Positions 1 through 10,820 of a DNA stretch of 40,067 bases are shown in pieces. The stretch's first letter is position 1; every line of letters starts with the position of its first letter. The stretch comes from Gnetum montanum (lineage: Eukaryota; Streptophyta; Gnetopsida; Gnetales; Gnetaceae). Where the stretch lies: positions 9,310 through 49,376 of the forward strand of contig MNCI01016311.1 in the NCBI GenBank assembly GCA_015680685.1, in the 5' to 3' direction. The notes under the pieces were generated by a model. That model did no database searches. It was given only the letters and a program-made list of their open reading frames with translations, and was not told the DNA's origin. Both the position numbers and the translations under genes were made by a program.

Positions 1-510
1 AAGAAAATGATTACCCAGAGCAAAAGAAAATGGCACGAGCAATTGGTATACGCATTGTGGGCATACCGTACTACACATCGAACGTCAACAGGTAAAATAC
101 CATATAGTCTGGTTTACGATTCAGAAGTTGTTTTACCTTTGGAATTACAGGTACCATCTTTAAGGATCACACTCTCCGGACTCCTCGACAACGGGCAGAA
201 CAATGATCTACACATCATCGACCTCGACTCGGTGGAAGAGGAATGCATACGCGCACTTGATTAGATTGAATGGTACCAAAAACAACAACGGAAATGACAT
301 TGGCATAACATCAACAAGCGCCCTATCAAAGAAGGCAACCTTGTGCTTAAGGCCATGCGGGAACACTCAGACAAATTCTTAGCCAACTGGGAAGGGTCGT
401 ACTTGGTCACTAAAGCATTTGACAATGGAGCATTCAAGCTAGCTGACGTGGAAGGAAACGAGCTTGCCAATCCAACCAATCACTTGTACCTAAAATCGTT
501 TTACGTTTGA
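1..510 (+). pseudogene. Ty3/gypsy integrase C-terminal remnant of E0
   Basis: This is the last part of pol. The frame from position 7 holds the sequence after the integrase catalytic core (motif ALWAYRTT, then PYSLVYDSEVVLPLE), which is typical of plant Ty3/gypsy integrases. One in-frame TAG at 262-264 breaks the frame. It continues through the beta-barrel tail (FLANWEGSYLV, GAFKLADVEGNELANPTNHLYL) to a TGA at 508-510. The same tail closes pol of E2 at 8458 and of E1 at 23123, which fixes this stop as the true end. An ambiguous base (n) follows at 511. The catalytic core lies outside the window. Confidence 0.85.
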
Positions 511-1651
511 NTGACTTAAAACTGACACCACAACTATCCTGGCATCATGACAATAAACTGATACCCCACAGTGTCCGCAATGACGATAAACTAGCTCGCC
601 TCTACATAGTCCGCTAAGACTATAAACTGGTACGTTCATCTCCAGCTCTTCACTCCACAGCCACACTCATTCATCAGAATCACTGCATCGCTCACCGGCA
701 CACAATCTCATCAACATTGTCACCATTCATACATAGTGCTCAGAATCTCCTACAGTATTTTTGTTCCATCTGCAGCCATTCAAATTTGAGCTCGCTTATT
801 CACCCATGGTTTTCTTGTCTCCTTGGAGTTGTGTTTGCAGGATGACACCCTGAGGTCTTTGCACAAGAATGCATCTCATCGCAAGTAACAAGATGGGATA
901 ATGTTCACAGCACACATGGCGGGACTAAATCAAACCATTCACTAGTACATTCCCATTCCTGGTATATTCCCTATCTGTTTACCAACCTCTGATACACTGA
1001 ATACATTCAAAGCTTTGAGCACACTGTTGCACACTGCAACACATTAACGTAGTTGCAACACATGGCCTGGCACTTGGGCATGAGTACAAGATCAATGCAA
1101 ACCACCAAAAAAAAATGGGACCCTTGGCACTTCCCATATAAGCCCCAGGTGGGAAGGCAGTTGTCTCAAAACCAAGTACTCATATCCCAAAATGGTCAAG
1201 AAGCATCCAATTGAATGGCTTTGGCTATCCATCAACAGGTCCCCCCTAAACATTAAACACGGGCCCTGTTCCTCCAAAGAATGTAACACATCCTCCTGTG
1301 GCTTTGGTCTCGCCAACAAGTTCTCTTGAATACTAACCAAGAGCCTTGTTCTGCCAAAGGACTCACATCGCATGCCTGAATTCTGAGTCTGCTAAACAAT
1401 GGCTATTGACAAGGACCAACATGCCGCACACCTGAGCATCCCATCTCTCAGCATAATTCCTTGGGGAGTCACCAATCCCCAAAATCTCTTTCCTCCTACT
1501 AGCTACAAATTTCACTTGTCCAATCCCATGTACTACTGAACACAGTGTGACGACGTCTAGTCAAGTGGCAAAGAACAAAGTCTATATCAAGTTTCTTGTG
1601 GTGTTTTTCACTTCTTTGTCGACGCTTCTCGGGTCGATTCCTCCAAGAGTC
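511..1651 (+). other. Non-coding tail of E0 between pol and polypurine tract
   Basis: The first 130 bases hold two or three copies of the dyad repeat seen after pol in E1 and E2: GTC-6nt-GAC followed by (A/T)TAAACTRG, near 571 and 610. The remainder up to the polypurine tract has no convincing gene. Short open frames on both strands (for example around 1092-1373) show no recognisable motif. Unlike E1 and E2, the part after the repeats does not match their conserved tail, so this family has a different 3' region. Confidence 0.6.
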
Positions 1652-1667
1652 AACAAAGAGGGACCAA
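1652..1667 (+). other. Polypurine tract of E0
   Basis: AACAAAGAGGGACCAA lies directly before the LTR start TGAAACA. The same layout occurs at 9873-9888 (E2) and on the minus strand at 21723-21738 (E1). In known LTR elements this tract primes plus-strand DNA synthesis. Confidence 0.75.
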
Positions 1668-1814
1668 TGAAACATCACAAAATTTCGAGCTTGGTACTTC
1701 TCCAGCAAGAAGCAGGTCCCTGGGACCCATGGACAACCACGGCTACATTTGGTGTCACACATTGTAACTTTGGAGATCAAAATGCTTAGTTTTCACTAAG
1801 TATGCAATACTAGC

Positions 1815-2160
1815 ATATACGCCCAGCGTCTACACCCGACACCCATAGTGTATATGCCCAGCGTATACGCTCAGTGTAGACATCCAACTTATACGCCCAA
1901 CGTACACGCCTCGCATATACGCTCAGCAGGTACGGCAAATGTTTACGCCCGAAATGGAATCTCCAAAGACAGAATGAAGATAGCACCGAAGAGCAAGAAT
2001 TGAAGCAAGTCGGCAACCATCAGCGTACACGCCCGACGTATACGCCTAGCCATTGTTGGTGTATACGCTCAGCGTGTACGCCCAGCGTACATAGCATCTC
2101 CACCCAAGTTCACACACGCCCCGCACGTCCAGCGTATATGCCCAGCATATATGCCCAGCA
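1815..2160. repeat. GTATACGC-type palindromic repeat cluster in U3 of E0
   Basis: The words TATACGCCCAGCGTATACGC, TACACGCCTCGCATATACGC and GTGTATACGCTCAGCG recur about a dozen times. The core GTATACGC-cca-GCGTATAC has perfect 8-bp arms. Other copies are degenerate, with CpG to TpG changes (TATATGC for TATACGC). The cluster lies upstream of the LTR TATA box, where U3 enhancer repeats usually sit. No regulator is known to me for these words. Confidence 0.75.
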
Positions 2161-2246
2161 GATGTAATATGTTGTATATTTGTAAATTGTATGCACCCGG
2201 TCAACACGCCACGTGTCTCCTAATCCAAGTCTAGCGTAACAACCGG

Positions 2247-2254
2247 TATAAAAA
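2247..2254 (+). promoter_or_regulatory. TATA box of E0 LTR
   Basis: TATAAAAA follows AACCGG and corresponds to TATAAAAA at 13557 in the homologous solo LTR. It is the probable core promoter of this LTR family. Confidence 0.65.
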
Positions 2255-2813
2255 CCCCACTTTTCCACTTCATCCGGGTCGGTCGGCAAACATCCCAGAG
2301 CATACCAGAGACATTTATGCTGCACACCAGAGCTAAAACCCTCTTATGCTAGAAAGCCCTGTACGTCGTGCACACAATCTCTATGCTCCGCCTACTGCAC
2401 GAACGAGCTGAGTCATCCTTGCATCCACCGGGGCTTTTCGTCCACCTTGTGTTCCATCACGACTACGTTAGACCGGTGCACTGTACTTTGACTCTGTAAT
2501 ACCATTGTTTACAGTTTACACTAATTTCTTGCATGTGTTACTATTTATGCTTGTTTATATATATGCCCTATCCACACCTATTGTTTATGCTCTCGTTTAT
2601 GTTTGTTACGTTGTTTACGCATAACCCAGCGTGTAACACTTCGGTATACGTTCGGGGAAATCCTTGTCTGATCCACGTGCGGACCGCCCAAGGTACTCTA
2701 CCTTCGTGCACTCCATCTCACCCTCAGGTGAAGGTAGGATCTTCTGTGCATGCCCTACGATCCCACAGTCTCTGTTTCCTTCCAGCCAGGGACCGACGAT
2801 TTCAGGCAGTACA

Positions 2814-4422
2814 CCTTGTACTTCGGCAGTAACCATCATCACCTCCTGGGGCTTCTTCACCCCTAGAATAGTTTTTGCAAAAATGTTTAGCATAAAAACA
2901 TAGAAAGTACAAATATTACAAGAACACTTAAGCATGCGACACTCACTGGTTGGCCTATGAGGCCTATACAGTAATGGGAACGATGTGAGTTCAACCAAAA
3001 CTTGTTCAACCGTGACTAGTTTGAAGGGCTCTACCAACTCCTCATCCAGCCAACCCTGCCTCTCGCACTCTTTGTAGGGAATAAAATATGTGCTTGGGTA
3101 GGTGTGGTATTCACCCCAACATTGGCCAATCATGCCTACCTGTAGGTTCTTAGTAGAAGAGAACTCCTGCAGTGCTATCTGTGTTATAGCCAGCAGACCT
3201 GGTAGGTCGTGAACTTTATCCTTGTTGATGAAGAACTTGGTAACGAACTTATACTATTAGCATTTGTCTGATATGGCCAATGTCACACAAGCACAATGAA
3301 ACAAGGCTATGAAACTCACCCACTAGCATAGTAGATAGTTCCTTGAGGTTTCTGGAAGCACATCGTCATGTAACGTGTAAGAAATAGTGTGTTGAAGTGG
3401 TGGTAGCAGCTGTACTCGGGCATGTCCCAAATCTAGGCCAAACGCCTTAACCCTATTGGGTGCTAACTAGATCCTTCTCCCTACCTACTCATGACTACCC
3501 CATTAGTCAGAAACCTCAAAATGCCCCAACTTGCCCCAGGAAATATAGCTTCTGTTATGCCGATTGCCTCCTCCTCCTCTAGGGATGACCAAATGCTGAC
3601 ACTAAAGTGGTCGAGGAATTGCAAGAAGTCCTATGCCCCTTTCCTGAACTAGAACCCCCACTCTCCCATACGTATCTAGGGAGGAGGAGCATTTCCAACA
3701 TGTTTGCTCACATGACACAAGACCCCTCAGATCTCTAAAATAATCAGGATTGGCCTTATCCCCACCCTACATAATGCAACCAGCAAGTATTAGCATCATG
3801 TCTAAGGGCAATGTGCATGCAACATAGCAATACCTAGTGGTTTATACACATAGCGTAGCATAACCCTCTTTCTATGCATAATGTAGAAAAAACATGAAAG
3901 TGATAGCATAGCGAAAAATAGCCTAGTGTAGCAACAAAGCAATTAACCTTGATACGGTGATTAACGGTACGCCCCAACAAAACACGTGTCACGATATGAC
4001 ATCATGCATGGCCCAACCCTTCCAAGGGTCCTACGTCATGCCATTTGAAGGCCAAGAAACTTAAATTTTCCAAACCCTGTGTTTATGACAACTACGGCGG
4101 TGGTAGTTTAAGCGGCCTTGGATGCGACGACAGGGTAGCATTTAGGCATCCACCACAGCCAAAACAGCAATAGCGGCGATGCAAAGGCCAAAACAACATG
4201 ATAACAGAAATGAAAAATGGCTAAGACTAGGATAAAAAATGAGAACCAAAGCAAGAAATGATAACAAAACCGTAGAAAAAATAGATGAAGCATAGGAGCT
4301 TACCGGACTAACAGCGTGTCCTTCCACGCCACGACGCATGCCTATGTCATAAGCCCTAAGGTTTCCTTCACCTCCTCAACCATTGCAAGGGTCAAATTTG
4401 TGCATTCTTTCTTTTGAGCCAT
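2814..4422 (-). pseudogene. Antisense FCP1-like gene of E2, 5' exons (truncated by E0)
   Basis: It is read leftwards from an ATG at 4422. Exon 1 (MAQKKECTNLTLAM, VEEVKETLG) matches exon 1 of the copy in E1 and ends at a GTAAGC donor near 4306. Exon 2 (about 3770-3330) holds GVLCHV, then DFLQFLDHFSVSIWSSLEEEE, then FNTLFL. Exon 3 (about 3240-2960) holds MIGQCWGEYHTY and WLDEELVEPFK, and ends at a GTGAGT donor near 2955. The last piece, VKKPQEVMMVTAEVQ, is cut at 2814 by E0. The spacing and motifs resemble plant FCP1/NLI-interacting-factor type HAD phosphatase domains, but the catalytic acidic residues are replaced. Several stops are present. The rest of the gene is left of the window. Confidence 0.65.
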
Positions 4423-4563
4423 CATCCTACTTGCAAATTCCTCCTCATTGCTGCGTAGAAAACTACCCTACTAGTTGTACGCACAATCGTTCTAAAATCG
4501 CCTTGCACTCCGAATTGGGTTCTGTGCTCTTACGGTAAGAATGACAAGCTTACTAAGGTTTAA

Positions 4564-4576
4564 TCCCTATTTATGG
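4564..4576 (-). promoter_or_regulatory. TATA-like box of the antisense gene in E2
   Basis: On the minus strand it reads CCATAAATAGGGA, about 145 bases before the ATG at 4422. The same word, with upstream GAGAGAGAG and TTTCCCTC landmarks, stands about 155 bases before the ATG of the E1 copy (27335-27347). Confidence 0.55.
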
Positions 4577-4756
4577 TTGTAATGGTGAAAAGAGGGAAAA
4601 TTTCCACTCTCTCTCTCCATTTAATGCAGAGTTCACCATACAGTGTAGCATGCTCGCCATGACATCGAGGCATTGTCAGCATTTAAAACCTTGACACGTT
4701 CCAAGCTAATTACTTACTTTGCTGAAAAATGAAAAAATTATATTTTTGATCATCAC

Positions 4757-4880
4757 GGTCTAGAAAGACCTTAAACTAGCAATCGTAGCATAGTTACGCT
4801 TTTATCATTTTGAAAAGACCTTAAACTAGCAAACCCTAGCATAGTTGCAACTTTCGTGATCCGAAAAGTCCTTAAACAAG
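4757..4880 (+). repeat. Dyad repeats between antisense gene and RT (E2)
   Basis: GGTC-tagaaa-GACC-TTAAACTAGCA is at 4757-4781. A second copy keeps only the right arm GACC-TTAAACTAGCA (4817-4831), and a decayed one (GATC-cgaaaa-GTCC-TTAAAC) is near 4858. It is the same motif as at 8478-8815 and, in E1, at 22786-23105, 26828-27152 and 32091-32458. Orientation matches the element sense strand in every case. Confidence 0.8.
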
Positions 4881-5228
4881 AATTTTTTGATCTGTTACGC
4901 ATTCGCAATTTCACAATTTCACATCGGCTATTTTGCATTTCTCAGTAGTTTCACATTTTTACCTCTATGACTTGGCATTTCCTATTTTAGCAGCTCTACA
5001 TCTCCATGCCATAACATTCTACCATGACTTTAAAATGACACAAAAATTTCGATCTTTACATTGCTTTGCAAGTTTTCGTTACACACGATTACTACCAATA
5101 GGTGCCTCTTAACTAGGCTTTCATCACATTTTGACAGGATAAGTAGAATATGGAAATCCATTGCGATCTCTCCACGCCTTTAGCCCTAGCAGGTCCACCA
5201 TGACTAATCGATTAGGGGTCGACCATGA

Positions 5229-8200
5229 CTAATGCCATAGCATCTCTAGAAGCACTCCAGACTGGCCCAAGCATCTAGTCTGAACCCTAGATTTGGAGGC
5301 CAGGGATGTAACTAAGGACCCTCTCATTGAGATGCCTGTGACCACATCCATGGGGGAAGTGAAAATGTTAAAACCTAGCTCTCTCCTAGATGCATAAAAG
5401 CATGAAAATGTAACCAAAATTTTGCAAGACAACATCAAATTCTTTGCATGGTCATACAGTGACATGCCGGGTTTAGACCCGCGGCTGATATAGCACAACA
5501 TCATCCTAGACTCGCGTGTGAAGGCAATCAAGTAGAAAGCTCGTAAATTTAAACCAAAAATTGCACTAGCCATGAGGGATGAAATCCCCAAGCTATGACA
5601 AGTTGGTTTCATCTGTGCATTTGATTATTTGGAGTCGGTGTCCAACATCATTGTGGTTTCCAAGAAAATGGAAGGAATATGAATCTGCATAGACTTCCAG
5701 GACCTAAACAGAGCAATGATCAAAGATGAATTCCCACTTCCAAGCATTGATCAACTCATCGACACTACGATTGGTCATGCTCTGTTATCCTTCATGGATG
5801 GCTTTTTAGGCTACAACCAAATTCACATGAACCCATAGCATCAGATAACAATGACCTTCATGACCACATGGGGTACATTCTGTTATACCATGATGCTTTT
5901 TGGGCTTAAGAACGCTGGAGCAACCTACCAGCAAGCCATGACTTACATCTTTAGTGACTACATCATAGAAACACTAAATGACTATGTGGACAATATAGCA
6001 GTTAAGTCCAAAGAGGTAGTTGATCATCCACTCAACCTAGGAGTAATCCTCAAGTGCTATCAAATGCATGACTTGTGACTTAACCCTAAGAAATGTGTCT
6101 TCGATGTGAAAATTGGATGCATGTTAGGATTCGTGTTATCGAAGGCCAGAATAAGGGTGGATCCTGACAAAGTCAAGGCCATCATCAACCTGGCACCTCC
6201 TACAAACCTCAAGGAGTTACGTGGTTTGCAAGGTAGGGTATAGTTCATCTGAAGGTTCATAGTGAGGTTGACTGATAAGTTAAACCCCATGCAATATCTT
6301 CTAAAGAAAGGAGTTGACTTCGAGTGGATAACCCAGTGTCAACAAGCCTTTGATGACATAAAGGAAGAGCTCTCGTGGCACTGCTATGTTAGAAATGAGA
6401 TGACAGATCTGAGATACTAGTGTATTACCTGAGTCATAGACTAATAGCGCATGAGACAAGATACAACGAAGTGAAGAGGAATTTCCTTGTCTTTGTGTTT
6501 GGACTAAAAAAGTGAAGGCACTATCTATTTTGCAATGTAGTCAACATCATTTGCAAAAGCAACATACTCCAGGATATCACTAACAACCTGTATGAGAGTA
6601 GCAGGATAGCTTGATGGAAAGCAATAACTGCGGAGTTCAACCTACACTATGTAAGCCAATCATCGACTAAGGGTCAAGCCATAGCAATGCAGCTTACAGC
6701 CTCACCCATTGACAACCATGAAACCATAGATCCTAAATTCCTAGACAAACATGTTGCCATTATCAATGTTTTCCCGTCACACCTAGAAGCGACCCTACAC
6801 GTCGACGATGCTTCAACCGCGTGAGGAGGTAGCACAACTACCTTCATCACGTTTCCCTTTGGGGAAATGCACTCATTTTCTTATCACTTTGCATTCCCCT
6901 ACACCAAAAATGTGGTAGAATATGAGGGGCTACTTAGAGGCCTCTCAGCTATCCAAACATTACGCATTCAACACTTGGCAATCGGTAGTGATTCATAACT
7001 AGTTGTGAATCAAATCACTAGGTCCTACGCCTGTAAAGCTACGCACCTGCAACCCTACTGCAACCTAGCGAAAAGCCTACTTAAGCAGTTTGCAACTATA
7101 GATGTGCCACACATGCCACACAATGAAAACACCATGGTAGATGCCTTATCAACCCTTGCATTAAACATCCCACCACACTCATTCATAAGTCTACCAACCT
7201 CGGTTGATGAATGTACCATGTTAATCACTCAGACGGGACATGTGGCCTCTATTAGTGCTACGGATACCCAGGAGTGATAGGTTAACATTAAATCCTACTT
7301 GAAATATGGTGAACCCCCAAGAGGACTGACATCTGCTCAGAGAGATGCAATCCAAAAGCATGCCCAGCAATATACGCTCATGGAAAATGATGCCCTGTGC
7401 CGACATTCTTATGACGGGATATTGCTAGCATGCGTGGGCAAGGAGCAGGCGTAGAAGGTAGTTAATGAAGTGCATGAAGAGCTATGTGGTGGACACATAG
7501 CACCTAGGGCTATGGCTATGAAAATTAGATGCCTAGGGTACTATTGGCCCCACATGGAACACGACTACCTATTGAAAGTCAAGACGTGTGACACATGCCA
7601 GAGATACGTAAATCTCATACACATCTCACCTACAAACCTGCATCCAACACAAATCACATGGCCTTTCCAATGATGGGGACTAGACCTCATAGGACCCATC
7701 ACCCCTAAGTCCTCCATAGGACATAGCTTTGTTATCACTACTACTGAGTACTTTACTAAGTGGGTGGAAGCTATTCCCCTGAGGAAAATGACATCTTAGA
7801 AAATCTACCATTTCATCCTAGATAACATCATGACTAGGTTTGGGCTTCCAATGACTATTGTAACTAACAATGGGCCACAATTCAGTAGTATAGAAACTCA
7901 AACCTTCTATAGCAATCTAGGCATTAAGTAATTATTCTCCTCCCTGTACTATCCATAGGCGAACGGGTAGGTAGAGGCTACAAATAAGTCCATCATCAAC
8001 TTGCTGAAGCGGATGCTTTGCAGTAGCAGGAGATGGTTGCATGAGCAAATCTTGTACATTATTTGGGCCTACAGAATGATGTGTAGAACCACGACAAGTA
8101 AGACTCCTTACAGTCTTGTTTATAGATCTGAAGTTGTGTTGCCTCTTGAGTTGTAGGTACCAACATCGACCTCAACTCAGTAGAGGAGGAATGCGCATAG

Positions 8201-8458
8201 ACCCTGATGCGCATAGAGCACCACTAGAGTAAGCAACAGCAAAAGCACCATGCAAACTTGCATCAATGACCAATACATAAGGAAGACCTCATCCTCAAGG
8301 CCATCCATGAGCACATGAGCAAATTCTCAGCCAACTAGGAAGGTCCTTACATGATCACTAAAGCCTTCAGGAATGGAGCCTTCAAGCTAGCAGACATGGA
8401 TGGCAATGAGTTCACCAATTTGGTGAACCACTCGTACCTCAATCCGTACTACGTCTGA
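5229..8458 (+). pseudogene. pol of E2: RT, RNase H, archaeal-type RNase H, integrase (decayed)
   Basis: Segments in three frames give the order of a Tat-lineage pol. RT spans about 5410-6240: FFAWSYSDMPGLDP, then ICIDFQDLNRA, LPSIDQLID, FMDGFLGYNQI, and the active-site box reading YVDN in place of YVDD, so the second Asp is lost. The classical RNase H (about 6300-6500) has lost about 80 bases relative to E1. An archaeal-type RNase H (about 6800-7165) shows VEYEGLLRGL, LVVNQI and PHNENTMVDALSTLAL. Integrase (7440-8458) shows the zinc motif (GGH, YYWPHMEHD, CDTCQR), WGLDLIGP, a TNNG box where SDNG or TDNG is expected, and the final HSYLNPYYV before TGA at 8456-8458. Two RNase H domains in this order are diagnostic of Tat/Ogre elements. 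There are more than ten in-frame stops. Confidence 0.85.
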
Positions 8459-8477
8459 AGCACCGCAACATCAAGTA

Positions 8478-8815
8478 ACGTCTGCTACCACGATAAACTA
8501 GCAACAATAAGCAGTGTCCACAATGACGTTAAAGTAGCAGCATCAAGCACCATCCACTATGATGATAAACTAGCAATAGCAACAAGCAACATCCGCTACG
8601 ACGTTAAACTAGTGACAACCGTCCGCTACGATGTTAAACTGGCGGCAACCATCCACTACAACATAAAACTGGCACAGCTAGTCCACTATGACTATAAAAT
8701 TGCATGGCACGTCCGCTATGATGTTAAAATAGAATGTACAATCTGTTGGGATCTTAAACCAGCATGGTAGTCCATTGGGACTCTAAACTAGCACACGATC
8801 TACCAAGACTTTAAA
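8478..8815 (+). repeat. Dyad array directly after pol (E2), period 30 bp
   Basis: There are eleven units of the form NNTC-6nt-GANN followed by (T/A)TAAACTRG. Unit starts at 8591, 8621, 8651, 8681, 8711 and 8741 are exactly 30 bases apart; the outer units are spaced 28-39. Arms differ between units but pair within them: GTC/GAC at 8516, CATC/GATG at 8551, TAGTC/GACTA at 8679, ATC/GAT at 8741, AGTC/GACT at 8769. Some units are decayed. The array begins about 20 bases after the pol stop. Confidence 0.85.
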
Positions 8816-9872
8816 TTGGGTTTGCGTCACATCCCTAGCATGCATCTACACCAAATACACATCAAACGAGCATGCACAGTGTTGACGTGTGGGTGGGACA
8901 TTGCAGCTCCAGAACAAAGTTCACGATGCACTGGGAACATGGTCTGGAACACACGAAACACTATCACCCTTGGCATCATGCTGACCCTCCGGAGATGTCA
9001 TATGGCATTACACTGGCCCTCCGAACCTACCGTTGCCACGGCCCACCGCCTTGACAATAGTTCCTTGGGTAGTTCCCATAGCTAGAGTTCCAGCAATATT
9101 TTGGCCCAGCCACAATATTGTTACTCTCCTGCCCCCTACCAAAGCTTTGGCTCGCATGAAGTTTAGCTATGTCGTAGCTGATCCCACAGCTAAACTGAGA
9201 ATATATGCCTTTGGTAGGGATTCAAGGGCATCCACACTCACAACAACTTCCAATGCCTTCGAGGCCAGCTCCTCCATGTCAGTGCTTCCAAGGCCACTAC
9301 TGGCCTTCCTACTTTGGACACTGTGCACCAACATAGTTGTCCAAGAGCTTCAAAAACATCTGTGACAAGCAAGACTTCTTCCCTCACTTTGCATCATAGT
9401 TGTTTTGCTCTCCATCATGCTTACAGGGTATGGCTAAGAGCACATCTCACCACAGTAGCAAGCACTATGGCATCGCGAAGCGAGTACCTCAACTAGCTCA
9501 GCTACTTCAGAGTGCAAATTCCATGACATGCATAACACAACTCACCGCATGGAAAGCATTTGTAGGCAGGCCAAAACCCTTCATGGATGTAACAAAACTC
9601 ATCCTGGGAAGGAAATACCTATCCTAGAAGAGATTAAAGAATAGTGTCAGCCAAAGATGAAAATGTGAAGATGTCCCTCATGAGCACTCTGACAAGGGAC
9701 TTTGCTAAACATCATCTTTTCTCTCTGCCTTAACCTCTACAAAACAAATGCAACACTCTCAAGCGTAGCCAAGCGATGTCCTGACAATCACCGAGCGGCA
9801 ACGTTAGCATCATGTCTTTCGTGGTATTTCATTTTCTTTGTTAACATCTCTCAAGCCAATCCTCCAGACGTC
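8816..9872 (+). other. Conserved tail of E2 with possible third reading frame
   Basis: This is homologous to the minus strand of 21741-22785 in E1. Two open frames are kept in both elements. The first covers 8816-9085 (HQIHIKRA, LTCGWDIA, TLGIMLTLRRC). The second covers 9033-9365 (GPPNLPLPRPTALTIV, WPSHNIVTL, SYVVADP, GRDSRAS). In the second frame an indel between E1 and E2 is 3 bases long, so the frame is kept. No family is recognised, and conserved open frames may simply reflect DNA-level homology. The position after pol is where env-like or other extra genes sit in some plant elements. 9366-9872 shows no gene. Confidence 0.4.
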
Positions 9873-9888
9873 GACAAAGAGGGGCCAA
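9873..9888 (+). other. Polypurine tract of E2
   Basis: GACAAAGAGGGGCCAA lies directly before the LTR start at 9889, with the same layout as in E0 and E1. Confidence 0.8.
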
Positions 9889-10490
9889 TGAAACACCCCA
9901 AAGTTGGAAGAAATTCTTGCTTCACTAGGTCTTTGCAATTCACGCAGCATTATGGTAGTTCTTCGGGAGATGGATTCTCTAATTTTCAGACTATCTACTT
10001 TAGCAAAATTTCTAAGTCGACAAGCCTTGCTATGCTATTCCATGTAGCATAGTAAAATTTAGAGGACATTTCCAGAAGCACAATGTTATGCTACACTATG
10101 CAATGTAGCATAGCATAGCAAAAGTTGAATGACCCATCCCCTTGCCCAACTTCAAGTCCTTTGGCAATGTCTCCTTCCATGAGAAAGTGGTGAACTTGGC
10201 CGACATTAGATCATGTTTGCTACTACACTATGCTTAGCTACATGGCGCAGTGAGGCATATCATTCTACAGAAATTGACAAGAGGCAACTCAAAGGGTGAG
10301 ATCAGCAAGTTTGCAAGCTTCGCAGTGCAAAAAACGAAGTTTGCAGGTTAACAACGTCTTTTTTACGACTAAGGATGGTAGCTTCGCTATGCTACACTAC
10401 ATAGCATAGCATAGTGTAGGAAGCATACATCAAACAGACAGCACACTTCAAAGGTTTCCTACACATGCAACAAGATGCGTAACAAGATGC

Positions 10491-10544
10491 TACGCTACAC
10501 TAGCATGCTACGCTACACTAGCATGCTACGCTACAGAGCATAAT
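10491..10544. repeat. 18-bp tandem repeat in U3 of the E2 LTR
   Basis: TACGCTACACTAGCATGC is repeated at 10491, 10509 and 10527 (the last copy diverges at its end). It belongs to the GCTATGCTA/GCTACGCTA word family that fills the U3 of E1 and E2. Confidence 0.8.
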
Positions 10545-10748
10545 AAGATGTGGCAAGTTGTTACGTGACATCAATGCACCTCACCTAATTATAGCATTGC
10601 TCTGATAGTGTAATTAGGGTATGGTAGGCTCGTAATAATGGTGTGGTAGGTTCATCCAATGGTCATGCAGGCACGTGCAACATAGACAAGTCAGCATAGG
10701 CCTAGGGCACGTGGCCTTCAAACCACATATTTTGTGCACCCTTGGTCC

Positions 10749-10756
10749 TATAAATA
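10749..10756 (+). promoter_or_regulatory. TATA box of E2 LTR
   Basis: TATAAATA follows TTGGTCC. The E1 LTRs have TTTGGCC(C/A)-TATAAATA at the same place, on the minus strand. Confidence 0.7.
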
Positions 10757-10795
10757 CTCCAATAAGTGATTCTTAAACTCTCTTTCAACTTCAAA

Positions 10796-10820
10796 TCTCT
10801 CTCTCTCTCTCTCTCTCTCT
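10796..10820. repeat. (CT)12 microsatellite in the E2 LTR
   Basis: This is a pure CT run about 40 bases after the TATA box, in the presumed start region of the transcript. It is absent from the E1 LTRs. Confidence 0.9.

Larger units (their letters stand above)
1..2813 (+). mobile_element. E0: 3' end of a Ty3/gypsy (Tat-like) LTR retrotransposon
   Basis: This is the right-hand end of an element that begins outside the window. In order it shows an integrase C-terminal coding remnant (to 510), about 1.15 kb of non-coding tail, a polypurine tract ending at 1667, and a 3' LTR from 1668 to 2813 that starts TGAAACA and ends GTACA. Sequence homologous to the antisense gene of element E2 begins at 2814, so E0 is inserted in that gene. 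The expected left copy of the 5-bp duplication (CCTTG) lies outside the window. Its LTR is homologous over its 3' half to the solo LTR at 11981-14147, so both belong to one family. Confidence 0.8.
1668..2813 (+). repeat. 3' LTR of E0 (1146 bp)
   Basis: It starts TGAAACATCACAAAATTT after the polypurine tract and ends GGCAGTACA. The segment from about 2160 to 2813 aligns with 13430-14147 of the solo LTR. Shared landmarks are the CACCCGGTCAA / CACTTGGTCAA word, a TATA box, the CACCRGGGCTAAAC-type segment, the run TTTACATTCTCGTTTACG / TTTATGCTCTCGTTTATG, and the end ACCGAYGATTTC. The U3 part is a cluster of palindromic TATACGC words. This LTR is about 1 kb shorter than the solo copy because the U3 repeats differ. 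Confidence 0.8.

Noticed and set aside
1499-2325. Several open frames of 60-93 codons on both strands
   Set aside because: They lie in the polypurine/LTR region and in palindromic repeats, where repeats keep frames open by chance. No motif was seen.
4108-4339. Hydrophobic minus-strand frames suggesting a membrane peptide
   Set aside because: They run from exon 1 into the T-rich first intron of the antisense gene; the hydrophobicity comes from T-rich intron sequence.
8591-8800. Regular 30-bp repeats that could suggest a CRISPR-like array
   Set aside because: There are no unique spacers between constant repeats; the whole unit repeats and varies. The context is a plant retrotransposon.
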